64,000 bases of DNA from Struthidea cinerea (GCA_013397865.1 VZTI01004082.1:124001-188000), one strand, 5' to 3'; numbered from the stretch's first letter, positions 38,167 through 49,790 are shown. The notes: generated from the sequence alone by a model not told the origin. A program made the numbers and translations.

Positions 38167-38305
38167 ATTTTTTTTTTTTTTTGGTTGGTTGGTTGGTTTG
38201 GTTTGGGTTTTTTGGGTTTGTTTTTGGAGGGGGTGCTTGATTGATTGGTTGGTTGCGTTTTTTGGGGGGTTTTTGTTCGCTTTTTCGTTTTATTTGGGGT
38301 TTGAC
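38167..38305 (+). repeat. T-rich tract with GGTT and G-run units
   Basis: A run of about 16 T (38167-38182) is followed by GGTT units, GGTTT and GGGTTTTTTGGG words, then TTGATTGATTGG and another G-run (about 38263-38268). It ends close to the 3' break of a CR1 piece (38315). It shares composition with 1834-2012. Confidence 0.9.
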
Positions 38306-38314
38306 TCCTGATAC

Positions 38315-38690
38315 AGATAATTTATAAAAATATTGAAGAGTACTAGCCCTAAAACTGAGCCCTGGGGATCCCCATTGGTGACTAGCTACCAGCCTGATGT
38401 GACCTCATGTACTACATCTCTTTGAGTCAACCAATTGGTCACCCAACATATTATGGACTTGTCTAGCTGATATTCTGTCCAGTGAGATACTGTGAGAAAC
38501 AGTATCAAAAGGCTTGCTAGAATCCAAAACTGCCACATCTTCTCACTCTCCTTTGCCAGACAGATGGGTGACCTTCTCATGAAAGGGAATTAACCTGGTT
38601 GAGCAGCACTTTCCTCTCATGAACCCATGCTGGCTCTGACAAAAGAATGTGCTGTCGCGAAAATGCCTTTTTAATAACTTTCAGAAAAAC
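38315..38690 (-). mobile_element. CR1 fragment, RT fingers to motif B region
   Basis: On the minus strand this piece begins near 38690 (KVIKKAF region). It shows QSQHGFMRGKCCSTRL-like sequence with frameshifts, motif A as VAVLDSSKPFDTVSHS (family LDFSKAFDT; first Asp kept, F and A changed), DRISARQVHNML, and ends in QGSVLGLVLFNIFIN near 38322. Motif C and the whole 3' end are missing. Loss of the 3' end is not explained by ordinary 5' truncation. Stops and frameshifts, for example at about 38555-38560, rule out function. Confidence 0.9.
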
Positions 38691-38693
38691 AGG

Positions 38694-39165
38694 TCCATGT
38701 CCTTCCTGTGCTGGGACCCCAGAGCTGGATGCAGCACTGCAGGTGGGGTCTCAGCAGAGCAGAGCAGAGGGGCAGAATGCCCTCCCAGGCCCTGCTGGCT
38801 GCGCTGCTTTGGATGCAGCCCAGGACACGTTTGGCTCTCTGGGCTGTGAGTGCCCATGGCTGGGTCATGTTGGGCTTCTTGTTAAGCAACACCTCAAAGT
38901 CTTTCTCAGGGGATGGTGCTCTGCTCTCAATCCATGCTCCACCCAGTCTGCATTTGTGCTTGGGATTGCCTTGCCCCACGTGCAGTACCTGGCACTTGGC
39001 TTTATTGAACTTTGCACTGCCCACCTCTCAAGCCTGTCCAGGTCCCTCTGGATGACATCCCTTCCCTCTACACCACACAGCTTAGAGTCCTTGGCAAACT
39101 TGCTGAGGGTGCACTCAATGCTCTGTTCAACTTTCTGACAGAGGTGTTAAAAAACACCAGTCCCA
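38694..39165 (-). mobile_element. CR1 fragment, motif C to thumb region
   Basis: On the minus strand this second piece starts near 39165 with VLGLVFFNTS-like sequence. It has a damaged motif C (KFAKDSKL where active copies have FADDTKL), then VIQRDLDRLERW, FNKAKCQVLHVGQGNP, TQPWALTAQRAKRVLGCIQ and LCSALLRPHLQCC, and stops at the GRTW codons (38694). It lacks the C-terminus and 3' UTR. An open frame of 117 codons (38671-39024) covers its second half. Its last 177 bases are nearly identical to the CR1 at 32568-32744. Confidence 0.92.
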
Positions 39166-42100
39166 ACACCAGCCCATGACAAACTATCAGCTACATAAGT
39201 AAAGATACGCTTAGACCAGATTCAGTAACTGGAAAGATAATTGTCATAAATATTACTAGAATTAACAGAAATTTAATGGTTATAATGCAGCACATTATAA
39301 CCATTTTTCCTGTATTTAACACCTTATTTCTGTTACCAACACAAGCTTAATTGTATTTTTACTCTCTCTTCCTGAAAAGAGAGTACACATGGAAAGTTTT
39401 CCTTTTTTAACTATATAAGTAATCTAAATATATAATATAAATAGATGATAACCTAACCAATCAGTGACATGAACTGGTCAAAAAGTCAGCAATAAGGAAT
39501 GAAACATGTAGTGTAATGTATCTTTTTGCGTAATACAGCTGCAATATACAAACCAAACCTGTCTCTTTTCCTTAAGAAAATTTTTAAAATACAGTAGGAA
39601 GAATAGGACCTCTTTAAGTAGCTCCATTATACTCTCATTATCTGCATAAAAATGATAGTCTGTTCTCCTGTTTCCCAACTGAGATACAATCACCTGCAGG
39701 AGCAGGAAATTCTTTTTTCCCAGCTCATTCCATAAATTGTATTTTCAGGGATATGTATAGGACTGAATTTTCTCTCTCTCTCATCATAAACACATCTAAA
39801 AGTAGAGGTAGATTGAAAAAACCCAAAGCAACAAAACACTATTCAAGCCAGATGAATAATTGATTTTCTGATTTGCAGCAGTTCTTCTAACAGCTGGGAA
39901 AAATCTGCCTAGGTCAACAAATATCTTTTTTCAACATCTTCAACAAGCTGAAACTTTGCAGAAAGTATTTTTGTTGTAGTTTAATCTCACAAGAGCTACT
40001 GTGTTGTTAATATATCATAGAATATTGCATTTTGTTCGTGAATGTTTTTTGGAATTAAAAAAAACATTGGATGGAATCTCCCACAGAGTATCAGTGGGCA
40101 GAAAAATTATTCCCTTCTGCAAATTAAACAAATGCAATTTTTATTTCTCTTTTTGTGTTCAATTCCTTGTTACCTGGATTCTGATACAAACAATTTCAAT
40201 TCTTTGAAATGAATTTTAGATGTTGGAAATATTTTACTTTTTCCACCAGAAAATTTTTGGGCACTGTATCTTACCCAGTTCTCTTCAGGCTATTGCTGGA
40301 ATATTACTGTCAAGTGCTTTTAAAAATCAGTCCAAGCATGTCAGACTGGAAGCTGTTATGGTTAGAGCACATCTGAATAGGCTGTTATTTCTGTGCCTAG
40401 TTGGAAGTAGAGGTTTGAAAATTTGGCCACAGAGATACTCATTACTTGGAAACCAGGAGACAACCAGTAAGTACACAAAACTATTGATATGAGCTGTCAG
40501 GCCATTTGAGACAGATTGCCTACATACAAAGATTTATAGTTTTTCACACATCTCTGATGTTCTTAGCACTGTGTAATAAACAGAAAAAGGAGACATCATC
40601 CTACCCCTGCTTTTCCTGGAAGTCTGTATTTGAAACAGCATGTCATACTCAGGGATGTCCACCTGACTACACTGCCTGTCACCTGAGAATGCTAGTAAAT
40701 TTTTTATTCTGTTCTTGTTTCTAAATTTATTGTAGGAACATAACTTCCAAGGGTACACTTTATTTTTGAACTGAACCTCTATTTAAAGCCCTTCTTTTCT
40801 AAATTAGATCTTCTCCTGCATCCTGGTTGAGAGTGCAGTGTACTCAAAAATGCCGAGGCATGGTAGCTTTTTATTGTGAACTTCAGGCTAATGGATGCTG
40901 CTGCCACAATGCTATCTTTGATAGTGAATTTTCTTCTGCTGCTTATCTTTTTAATGAGCCATCTGGCAGATTTAGGATGCTAACCAATGGACTTGTACTG
41001 TGCCATATATTAATATGTATCTTATGAATCACTCAACAGGTCAGCTTTAGAAAAATGAGACTTCTGAAGCAGACTTTCCCAAAAAATGCAATTTCTGGCT
41101 AACTACCAGATCCCCTCCCTGCCTAAATGTCAAAAGGGTTGCAGGGGTAATGCTTCATTAGAATAAAATAGAGGAATGAGAAAGATAAGAGCTTGTGGCT
41201 ATTTAAGGGAGATGGTGTTGCAATATGCCTTGGTCAAAAGAGTTACTGCCTTCCACTTCAAAGGTCCTCAATGCAAAAACACTCACGATGGAACTCTCTG
41301 TGCAGGGAGTTGAAGTTGCCAAAGGGCAAACAGACTTCCTAGCTGGGAAAGATATCGTGTACAGGCAAACACTTCTCTGAACTGTCTGTGCTATCCAGTT
41401 TTTCCTGGATTTCTCTGGCCCAGGACAGTTGCAGAAGGAGGAGCCAAGACTCCATGTTTAGCTGCTGGGTTAACAGCAACCTCAGAGTCCAGGGAAGGAA
41501 GGGGAAGTATGCTGTAAGCAGCTGCTCTTGAATAGATGTGACTTCATGAGAGGTGCAGATTTTTTTTCTGAGAGGTGAAATTGCCTCTGTGCTGTTTCAT
41601 GGAGTCAAGACTGATGTAAACACCCAAGTGATCACAGGGAAATATTTTGAGATACCTGTCTTGACTCCTGCTCCAATTGAGAAACTGGCACAAAAATCCT
41701 GTATTTACTGATGGGAAGCAAAAACATGAGAAGACAAATCCTAGATCCTGCCCATCCCCATCTTGGTCTGAAGAACATTGCATCCAAATCTGGGAAGAGA
41801 AGGGCTCAATGCTCATTCAGAATTGTGCTTCACCTCTTTTTCACCATTCTCTTTCAAAAACATAGGATGAACAGTGGTGCTGGTACTCCTTTTCAGTGCT
41901 GGGTTTTGCAACAGGGTCAGAATTTCCCCTGCAGAGGCACTGTCATAACCCTGGTCCTTCAGCTGGATGAGGGCAGGAAATCCCTTTCCAACTCACATGA
42001 TGGGCCAAGGTCTGACTGCTCATAACTTGAGTCACCCTCAGGACTACAGATCATGAAATTGCACTGATGAAACTTCTAGCATCAGCTGCCTCAGCAGACT

Positions 42101-42925
42101 TTGGTAATTGACCATGAGAATGGTAATGACTCAATCTTTTGATCTGATTCACATTTGCAGCTGTTATCGATTGAATAATATAATACTTGCCTTCTTATCC
42201 TCCTCCCTCCAGAAAAGTGACAAACCAAGCCATTTTATGGTGCTAAAATAGCATAAATTAGGCTTTTTTTGCCTCTTGTCAAATGTTTTCTTTCCCTGTT
42301 CTTCTTCCTCATAGTTTGTTCCTCTGGTCCTAAGTCTCTGCACCTGTAGTTCCTGTTTTGTAGCATACTTATATTCATACACATGTACATATACAAGGAT
42401 TTATGTGGTTTCATGCACTTTGTACTTGTCCAGTGTTGGTCCATGTTCCTCAGCCCCAGGAGATAAGCGGTGCTCCATTTTGCTCACAAGTGGCTCGACC
42501 ATCGCAGTACCTTTTTGTCCACTTCTGTTTCGGTGTGTGATGGTGGTAGGCATGAATTCTTGGCTGTCACACTGTCTCTAGGAAAGCATTCAAGATATCA
42601 TGGTGGGAGTATGGAAATTAATGTGTTGGCATATTAAAGAACTCTGTGTTAAAGGAAAGTGGTGGGATGGGTTTTGCCTCCAATATCAAGTGAGGGCCCT
42701 GGACGACTTTACTTCTTTGAAAACCCTCCTCTTTTCCTATGTAAGAGCATTAGTCAAAGTCTTTCTGGAGGAGCTTTAAATGCAAGACTCATTTATAGGA
42801 ACCTGAGAGTGTTAACACCCTTGGGGGGTGAAGAAGCCATTCAGAAGTCATATTTCCCAGCAGGCAGTACATGGTCTATAAAACCCTTCAGTATAATAAA
42901 ACCAGGTAATGGAAATACCACATTG
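39166..42925. other. unique AT-rich non-coding DNA, no gene seen
   Basis: No gene or convincing repeat. Around 41940-42010 a phrase CCCTTTCCAACTCACATGAT recalls a CR1 3' UTR, but the flanks do not support it. Confidence 0.55.
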
Positions 42926-42988
42926 GGCTCTTTTTTTTGATGTCAAGCAATTGCCTGGCTCTTTTTTTTTGATGTCAAGCAATTGCCT
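42926..42988 (+). repeat. 31/32-base perfect tandem duplication
   Basis: The unit GGCTC-T(n)-GATGTCAAGCAATTGCCT occurs at 42926-42956 and again at 42957-42988. The only difference is 8 versus 9 T in the internal homopolymer. The near-perfect identity indicates a recent duplication or an assembly error. Confidence 0.95.
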
Positions 42989-45610
42989 AATGAACAATGT
43001 CATAAACTAGCCTTCTAATGTGGGCTTGTATGCCTTCTGCATGGCTTAATTCTTGTTAATTATCAACATAAGTTCTTCAGTTGCAGAGAATCTAATACCT
43101 GGCAGCAAAGGCTCAACAGCCCTGAAGTCCTCAGGGTTGTGTTTGGCAGTCCTGAGACCCCATCTCTGCAAGTCTCCTACACAGGCAGGCAGTACAAACA
43201 GCCTCTGTCTCTGCCTCTTCGCAAAGGGTCTGCGTTGCCTCCTTGTCATGCCTGAGTCTCTCCCACCTGCTCTGACTGCACCCCCATATTTTCTTGTCCA
43301 CCCTGCAACTAACCTGACCTTTTCTGCTGACTGTTGACACAGAAGGACCTTGCCCTGAGCCCCCATCCTTCCCTGGATGCTGAACTCAACTCTCTTTTTC
43401 CTTGCTTGTTTTTAGTTAATTGTTGTGGTCACCTATCCAATTTTAATTATTCTATGATTCCGAGATCAGTAGCTCCCAAAGGTTTACAAATGACAGTTCT
43501 TGTCCTACAAACCAATGTGCTGGTACATGCTAAAACCAGTTTGGTAAGTACAGAAATGAGGTGACAACAAGGAGAAAGAGTTAACATGCAAACCAAGGAC
43601 AGTGTAGTCATCTTTGGGTAGCTGAGGACGTAGCTCAAAATTTGCTTTTTTTGCCCACAACTGTGGACAAAATCTTCTCCTGCTCTTTCATTAAATGTCA
43701 CATTATTTGGTTTTGCAGTAGGCAAACAAGACTGGACCAAGAGGAAATGACTTTGCAGGGGCTACTATGCTTATCAGAGAAATTGGCTTGTTCTACCTTT
43801 AAACGAGCTTGTGATTTATTGTGTTTATCTATCAGAAAGTAAGTTGAAGCAACTTGAAGCAGTTGGCCCAGAAAATCCCCAACATATTGTACTTCCCTAC
43901 AAGACATGTGCAAACATGAATGAACACTACTTAAAACCTTCTTCCTGAACTTGTGCATTCCTGCGCAGAGTCGCTCTGCTTTACATGTAGTTGAACTGAA
44001 TAAATGGCCTGTCTTGAATTACACCTTGTATAAACTGGGTGTGTAATGTATCCAGCCAGCTTTAGTGCTCATAACTGTCACTTGTATAACTGAGCAGTGC
44101 GTTTTTGAGGCATTGCCAGGTTCAGAGACATCTCAGAAGAACAATCTGTTCTTGCAAACAAATATGAAATGTTTGTAAGGAGGAAGACAGCAAGGAGGAG
44201 GGAAATCAGTGCTTGATAGGTATTATTGTCTATATTTATAAGCACTTCAGTTCTGGGGGCAAAATAATGGAAATCCATTCAGATTTGAATTGTCTTCTTC
44301 ATCTCTCCAAAGCATTCTGTGATAGTAACAAAGGGCAGAAATTATTCTGTTCTTGGATTACTTCCTGCCCTAAGACTCAGGGGAATGGAGTAGGTCACAG
44401 TCTCTACACTCTTTTCCAAAAAATGTCTCTGCTTCATAGTAGCAATGAGTAATATCCTCTCTCTGCAGGATGATAAAATGCATGCACTACATTAGAGAGT
44501 CCCTCTCTCACCTCTGCAGTAACACTGTCTGTCTCCAAGAGTGAAGGCAACAGCTCTTCACACATTAGAAGCCACAGGCCAAGCGCATCAAAATATCTGA
44601 GCAGTGGGACTGTTAGATTTGCAGTAACTTCTCCCACTCAAGCCCTAGAACAACAGTCTGGCAGAAGTATAACAGAAAGGCTGTGCTTCAAACACGTCAC
44701 AGACCTATAGCATCAAAACTTGTTCCACACAGCAAAGGACCTTTTCTCCTCCTAGTCCTCTCTCCAGTCCCATCCTCTTCATACAGTTCCCACAACTTTG
44801 AATCTGGTTTTACAAGATTTCTTCTTTCGTTGCTCTCAAACCACCCCAGATGTTAGGAGGCAACTCAATTACTTCTTCCTTCTCTTCAGTGTGTGACCAC
44901 TGAGAAGATCACTGTAGGTCACAGCTGCTTTCAGGGTTCTTTATCATGTTAAACTGCCTCTCTTTCTCCTGGTGTATTGAAAAGGTCAAAAGCAGTGGTC
45001 TGTCTTTCTCCTCCCAGGAAAAGGAGCACAAGCAGAGATCAGCCATGCACAAGGGCAAGCAAATCTTTACATTCATTGTCATTTCCTCAAAAAAAATTAT
45101 CATGGTGTAACAGTTAGAGCTGGTATAATAGAGCAACTTCTGCCTTCCATTAAATAGAGCTTATTTCTGTCAATGCTTAATTCTCAGCAAGGTTTAGTTT
45201 CCATGGAAAATGTGAGTTAAAAAAAGAGACGGATAGACAAGCAAAGAGAAAATGAGAATGTTCCTGCTTTAGGTCTGAGATCCATACATGAATTAAGAAC
45301 TGTTTATAACTGCTCATTGATCCTTGTTCTTCAATGCATTCCAAGGTGTGTAGCTTATATCTGTGGGCAGTTCTCCAGTACCCAAGTGCAGATGAGAGGC
45401 ACTTGCCTATCTTGGGATGAAAAGCTTTAAGAAGACAAAGGTAGTGATTCTGATTGGCCTGTTTTGGCCTCCTCTGTGGAGTCTGCCTGTCACTTTTTTT
45501 GTTAATGTGATCTTTTCTGCAGGACCTTCGACCAAAACTGCAGATGACTTTGTACTTTTAATACTCAGCAGCTTAATATTTTCAGCTATGTAGCTGGTTG
45601 TGAAAAATGA
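42989..45610. other. unique non-coding DNA, no gene seen
   Basis: Somewhat GC-richer at 43080-43340, where overlapping frames of 94-106 codons run on both strands without a domain. No RNA gene or repeat was recognised. Confidence 0.6.
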
Positions 45611-45636
45611 GATGAACACAAGTGATGAACACAAGT
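45611..45636 (+). repeat. 13-base tandem duplication
   Basis: GATGAACACAAGT occurs twice head to tail without mismatch (45611-45623 and 45624-45636). Confidence 0.9.
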
Positions 45637-46821
45637 GCATGAAACAACCATGAGAAATTTGCACCACCTTTTTTTAAGCATTTGCAAAACCACTGTGAAG
45701 AAGGTGTAGGCCAAGCACTCCAAGTCTCACTGTGTGCCAGAGCAATCACAATGAGAGATTGCTGACAATGAGGACTGAGTCCATTCCATCATGCCACAAA
45801 GGATCTGGAACTCTGATTTCACACGTGATAACCATAAAGTGTGTTTTTCACCTAAAAGCTCATTAGAAAGGGTGATGGGTATGCAGGCATTTGGCATGGC
45901 AAGAAGAGATAACGTCTATGCTCTGTGTGACAGCAGGGTGAAAGAGGAAATTCTTGAATTTGTCTCATTTTGGTGAGTGCTCTGATTGATTTTATAGGAA
46001 AATGAACTACTTCCAAGCAAAGTTGTTTTACTGAAAAAGCTTTTCACAGCACATGGGCCACAGAAGCTACAGTGCAATTTCCGAAGCTTTGTAAAACCAC
46101 AAAAATGGAAAGATTAGAAGTGAGAAATTTGAAGTAGCATAAATATATATTCCATTGGAATAAAGAGGTAGTATTTCGCTTATTGTTCACTTCTGGTGTT
46201 CTGTTTTTAGATAGATAGAAATAGATAATTTCTTATTTAAAGGGATGTGCAAATTACCAGCAAAATTGAAGAGCTAGGGATGGAGAGCATTAAGAAAAGA
46301 GCCCAGAGAAGAACTTCAAGGTGTTATTCCAGTTTCTCTGACTTTCTCACTGTAATACACCACAAATACAGCTCTCCTAGCAAACTCAGAGTCATGTTTG
46401 AAATAATAAAGTTCACCCTAGCTCTCTCACATGTAACTGTTTAAATGAAGGATCAAATTCCTTTGATTCCTGTCTTCTTACCTGCAAGGGACTTGAAGGC
46501 CTACACACCACCCAAATTCATCCAAATCCATCTAACTGCATATAAGACTCCTTCATGATGCTCTATCTACCTGCATTAGCATGTCCAGCATTATTCTTTA
46601 AATAGCAGGCACCAGACACAAAGAGCTTTTTTTTTTGTCAGAGCTTCTCAAAGTTAACACCACCTGGTGAAAACACTCTTTGCTGTTATTTGTGTTTGTA
46701 ACAACACACTTCTGCTGAAATTGAGGAAAACCTCCTTTGCTTGCAGAGTGTTTTTCCTCCTATCATGATGAGAAAATCATCATCCATTGAACACTCATGG
46801 TTGTGATCATGAGCTGATCAC
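45637..46821. other. unique non-coding DNA, no gene seen
   Basis: No gene recognised. A frame at 45791-45976 ends beside a consensus-like donor (TTTTGGTGAGTG), but no acceptor or protein family supports an exon. Confidence 0.55.
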
Positions 46822-46867
46822 AAAAAAANNNNNNNNNNNNNNNNNNNNNNNNNAAAAAAAAAAAAAA
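46822..46867. other. assembly gap (25 N) inside a poly(A) run
   Basis: Positions 46829-46853 are 25 consecutive N. They are preceded by seven A (46822-46828) and followed by fourteen A (46854-46867). The round number of N and the A on both sides suggest a placeholder where reads could not cross a homopolymer or a larger A-rich element. The true length and content are unknown. Confidence 0.95.
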
Positions 46868-46883
46868 GGTATGATTTTTTGGG

Positions 46884-46960
46884 GTTGTCCTGTGCAGGGT
46901 TAAGAGCTGAAACCCATAAGTTTTGTGGGTTTTTTCCAACCCAGGATATTCTATGATTCT
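46884..46960 (+). mobile_element. CR1 3' UTR tail fragment
   Basis: About 77 bases match the extreme CR1 3' end on the plus strand: GTTGTCCTGTGCAGGGTTAAG, then TTTTGTGGGTTTTTTCCAACCC and AGGATATTCTATGATTCT, finishing in the ATTCTATG-type tail. The remaining upstream part of the element may be missing through 5' truncation or may lie in the adjacent gap. Confidence 0.85.
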
Positions 46961-49599
46961 AAAAATGCTTACATTTTACTTTCCTCTTGCTTCTATATTT
47001 TTGTTTATCTCAGCAGTGCTACAAAAGCCGAGGTACTCGTGACAGTTCTAGTTTCCTCTAGTTTCCTCTGTTTTCAAGGTAATTGCTGATGTTCCTGGAA
47101 GGCAGTGTATTTAATTATGTGGATCTGGGCTGCTTTTGAGAAAAGTGGGGAAGACATGAGGAAGGAGATTTTTGTGTCTTTAGCACCCTGAGATGAGCAG
47201 ATCTCAGAGATCTCCGGTGCAGGAGGCTGCTTGGCAGCCAGGCTGGGCTCTGCCCCAAGCCATGCCTGCCCTCAGGCCATGCTGCCAGGATATATTGTTC
47301 TCATTTAGATACCCAGTGATTCTGCAGGTGGAGAACGAAACAGAAAGAAGTTTTGGGGGTTATTTTTGCTTTGATTACATGTCTCTGCTTATGGCCCAAA
47401 GCAGAAGTGCTTTCATTAGATTTTTGGTAACCTTGAGAATGTCTCTCCCCTGCACAAGCTGAATGGACTAGACAAGTCTGGCTCTCATTGATGCTGAACT
47501 GCTTGTGGCTGCATTGCAGAGATGCTTTTTCAGATGGATAGGGAGCAGTGTCAGATTGATTGCATCTTTGATGGAGATAACGGAGCACATCTGCTATTTC
47601 TATATGGCATTTGTCAGCACTGGTCCGTTTTGTAATCTCTTGTCATTCTAGCAGTCCCTGAAGGCAAATATTCCCACTGAAACATCCCCGTCACTGTGGC
47701 CCCCTCTATACAAGTTCAAAATTTTCTCTGTGTTAAGGTACTTACCTAAGTGTTGGAGGGTATCAGTATTAGGTTTCTTGTGATAAAGTGATTAATTGTA
47801 TCAGAGGAAGGCAGAGGAAATGTTGGGCAGGTAAGAAAGTGAAGGTGTACAGGTTACAGCAGATTCACAATAGAATCTTGTATACAATAGACACAGAGCC
47901 TACTAGACAAAGCAAGACTACCCAAAGTTATTGCTAGGACAAAAACAAACAGTAAAATGAGTGAAAACAAAACCTAAAAAGACCTTGAGACCATGTGAAT
48001 TACGAGCAACCAGATTTTCAAACAAGCTTCTGACTTCTCTTGTCTTTAAATAATTTGCAAAACTGCTGTCTATAAACAGTTCTGTGTAAGTGCTGAATGT
48101 TAATATGTTTTTATTTAATCAAAGTCCAAAATAAACAATCAGCCTAACAACATCCAAATAAACAGTCTCCATAGCCAGCCTCCAGGATGGGAAAATTTAG
48201 GCTGCAAAAACTGGTATCTACTGTAAAGCCTATGGCTCAGAGCATCTCTTGTCTGTGGGGGAAAGACTGTCAGCTGTCCTCAGATCAAACCTAAGGAAGA
48301 GTTGCTTACCTTGTGTGTATTGTACACAGCGGTCAAAACACAAAGGCAGCCTTTTCCCCAAGGAGGTGCCTTGCCGGTGCCAGCCCAGTCTGCCTGTGCA
48401 CCATGGCTATGGCACAAAATTTGAACCATGACTATGAGACCTTTGTCACACTCTGCTCTGCTAAACCTAGGAGCACATAGCAGGAATATTCCAGAGATGT
48501 CACTGCAAGATGCAGGCTGAGCTGTAGGGGTTTTAGCTAACTACAAGGCCGTGCTGGGCTTCTAATACAACAAACAGTCTAAGCAGAGGTGGGAAATAAA
48601 ATAGAGATGTGAGTGTCTGTGTAAACACATAGTGAATGATATTACATTTGTGGCTCATTCTACATTCAAGACCTAATAAATGAGGAATTAGAGGATTAGC
48701 AGGGGGAAGATTAAAGCAGTAGTGATAGGGAAGTCATTGTTGCAAAAGTTAGCACATGTGCACCTGGGCATTTGGCAATGACTTAAGGTTTAATTGTGTT
48801 CAAACTTGTCAAATAAGTTAATTGAAAAAGATAGTAGTACCTCATATTTTATAATTAGACATTTTTGGTCAGAGTGGGGTTTAAGGAAAGGACTGAAATC
48901 ACACAGAGGACCATCCTTCTTCTTTCCACAAGAACTAGGACTGCTCTGAAAAGCTGGGCATTCAAAAAAGGAAAAAGTGAAGAAAATATAAAAGTTCCCT
49001 TTGAGCAACAGGTCAAATGGACACTGGAGACTGAGGTCATGACAGAGGTGGGTAGATAAACATAGCGGCAGAGGAACTGGCAGAGGTCTTTCCCTATGAG
49101 TGGTATTAAAGGTAATTCCTGAAAATTCGTACTCAGGAAGCCAGGTGAGGGTCACAAAAAGGAGGTTTATTTGCTCAGAAAGACAAGGCTGGAAAATTAT
49201 CTCAGAAACTTCTTTATATGTCTGATGTCTGATATGTTTTTTAGACTCCCAGCAGAATGCTGTAGTGGGCATGTGTGAAGACGAATATCTGAAAGCTTCA
49301 GAAATATGAACAGAAGAAGAGAGCTGAATGCTGATGATGGTATGTAGGAGTGAGCATCAGCACTTTCACACTGCTTAGATGTTAAAGTGAGTGGAAGGAA
49401 CATTGTGAATCTATCAAGAGATAAAGAGTAGGAACAGAAAAATTAAGAGGGAAGTGAAAGGACTGAGTTTTGACAGTAGTAGGTCATATCTTCAAAGCAC
49501 GTTTAATGGTGAAACTTCACTGATGTCAGCTGAACTCATCTAATTTCCGAGAAACTGAGGATCTTAGATGACCTGAAAGAGATATAGGCTAGAAAGTGG
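46961..49599. other. unique non-coding DNA, no gene seen
   Basis: Includes a small tandem repeat CTAGTTTCCT x2 near 47048-47067. The 160-codon minus frame at 48790-49272 shows no domain and is not called. No RNA gene recognised. Confidence 0.6.
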
Positions 49600-49790
49600 G
49601 GACTGTAAGGACAGACAGCAGCTGGACTAGCTTGCTGAGGGGACCAAGCTGTTCTAGAGGTATTCAGAGGTATTAAAGAACGGGTTAGACAAAATAGTGC
49701 CAGGATTGACAGACTTGGGTGTGAGGACACAACAGCTCAGTTTAGCACTGGATGGCCTGATTCCTGTTCTTTCTCAGCACAGCAAGGATG
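49600..49790 (+). mobile_element. possible ancient CR1/L3-like 3' end
   Basis: The words GAGGTATTCAGAGGTATTAA, AACGGGTTAGACAAAATAG, GCCAGGATTGAC and GCACTGGATGGCCTGATTCC follow, in order, the end of old amniote CR1/L3 elements, where GGTGTTCAA...GGTTAGACAAA precedes a GGACTGGATGACC-type phrase. Similarity is patchy and was judged by eye only, so this could be coincidence. Confidence 0.35.

Noticed and set aside
37764..38240. 158-codon plus frame resembling a membrane protein
   Set aside because: Hydrophobicity comes from T-rich DNA (Phe/Leu codons), and the end runs into the low-complexity tract at 38167.
38647..39138. 163-codon plus-strand open frame
   Set aside because: Antisense shadow of the minus-strand CR1 piece; its translation repeats the same antisense phrase as the frame at 32207-32773.
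41940..42010. Possible CR1 3' UTR (CCCTTTCCAACTCACATG)
   Set aside because: Only one short phrase matches; the expected upstream GTTCAAGGCCAGG and downstream ATTCTRTG tail are missing.
45791..45976. Possible exon ending in a GTGAGT donor
   Set aside because: No convincing acceptor and no recognisable protein family; donor-like words are frequent.
48790..49272. 160-codon minus frame
   Set aside because: No domain, no splice model, and a composition typical of random translation.
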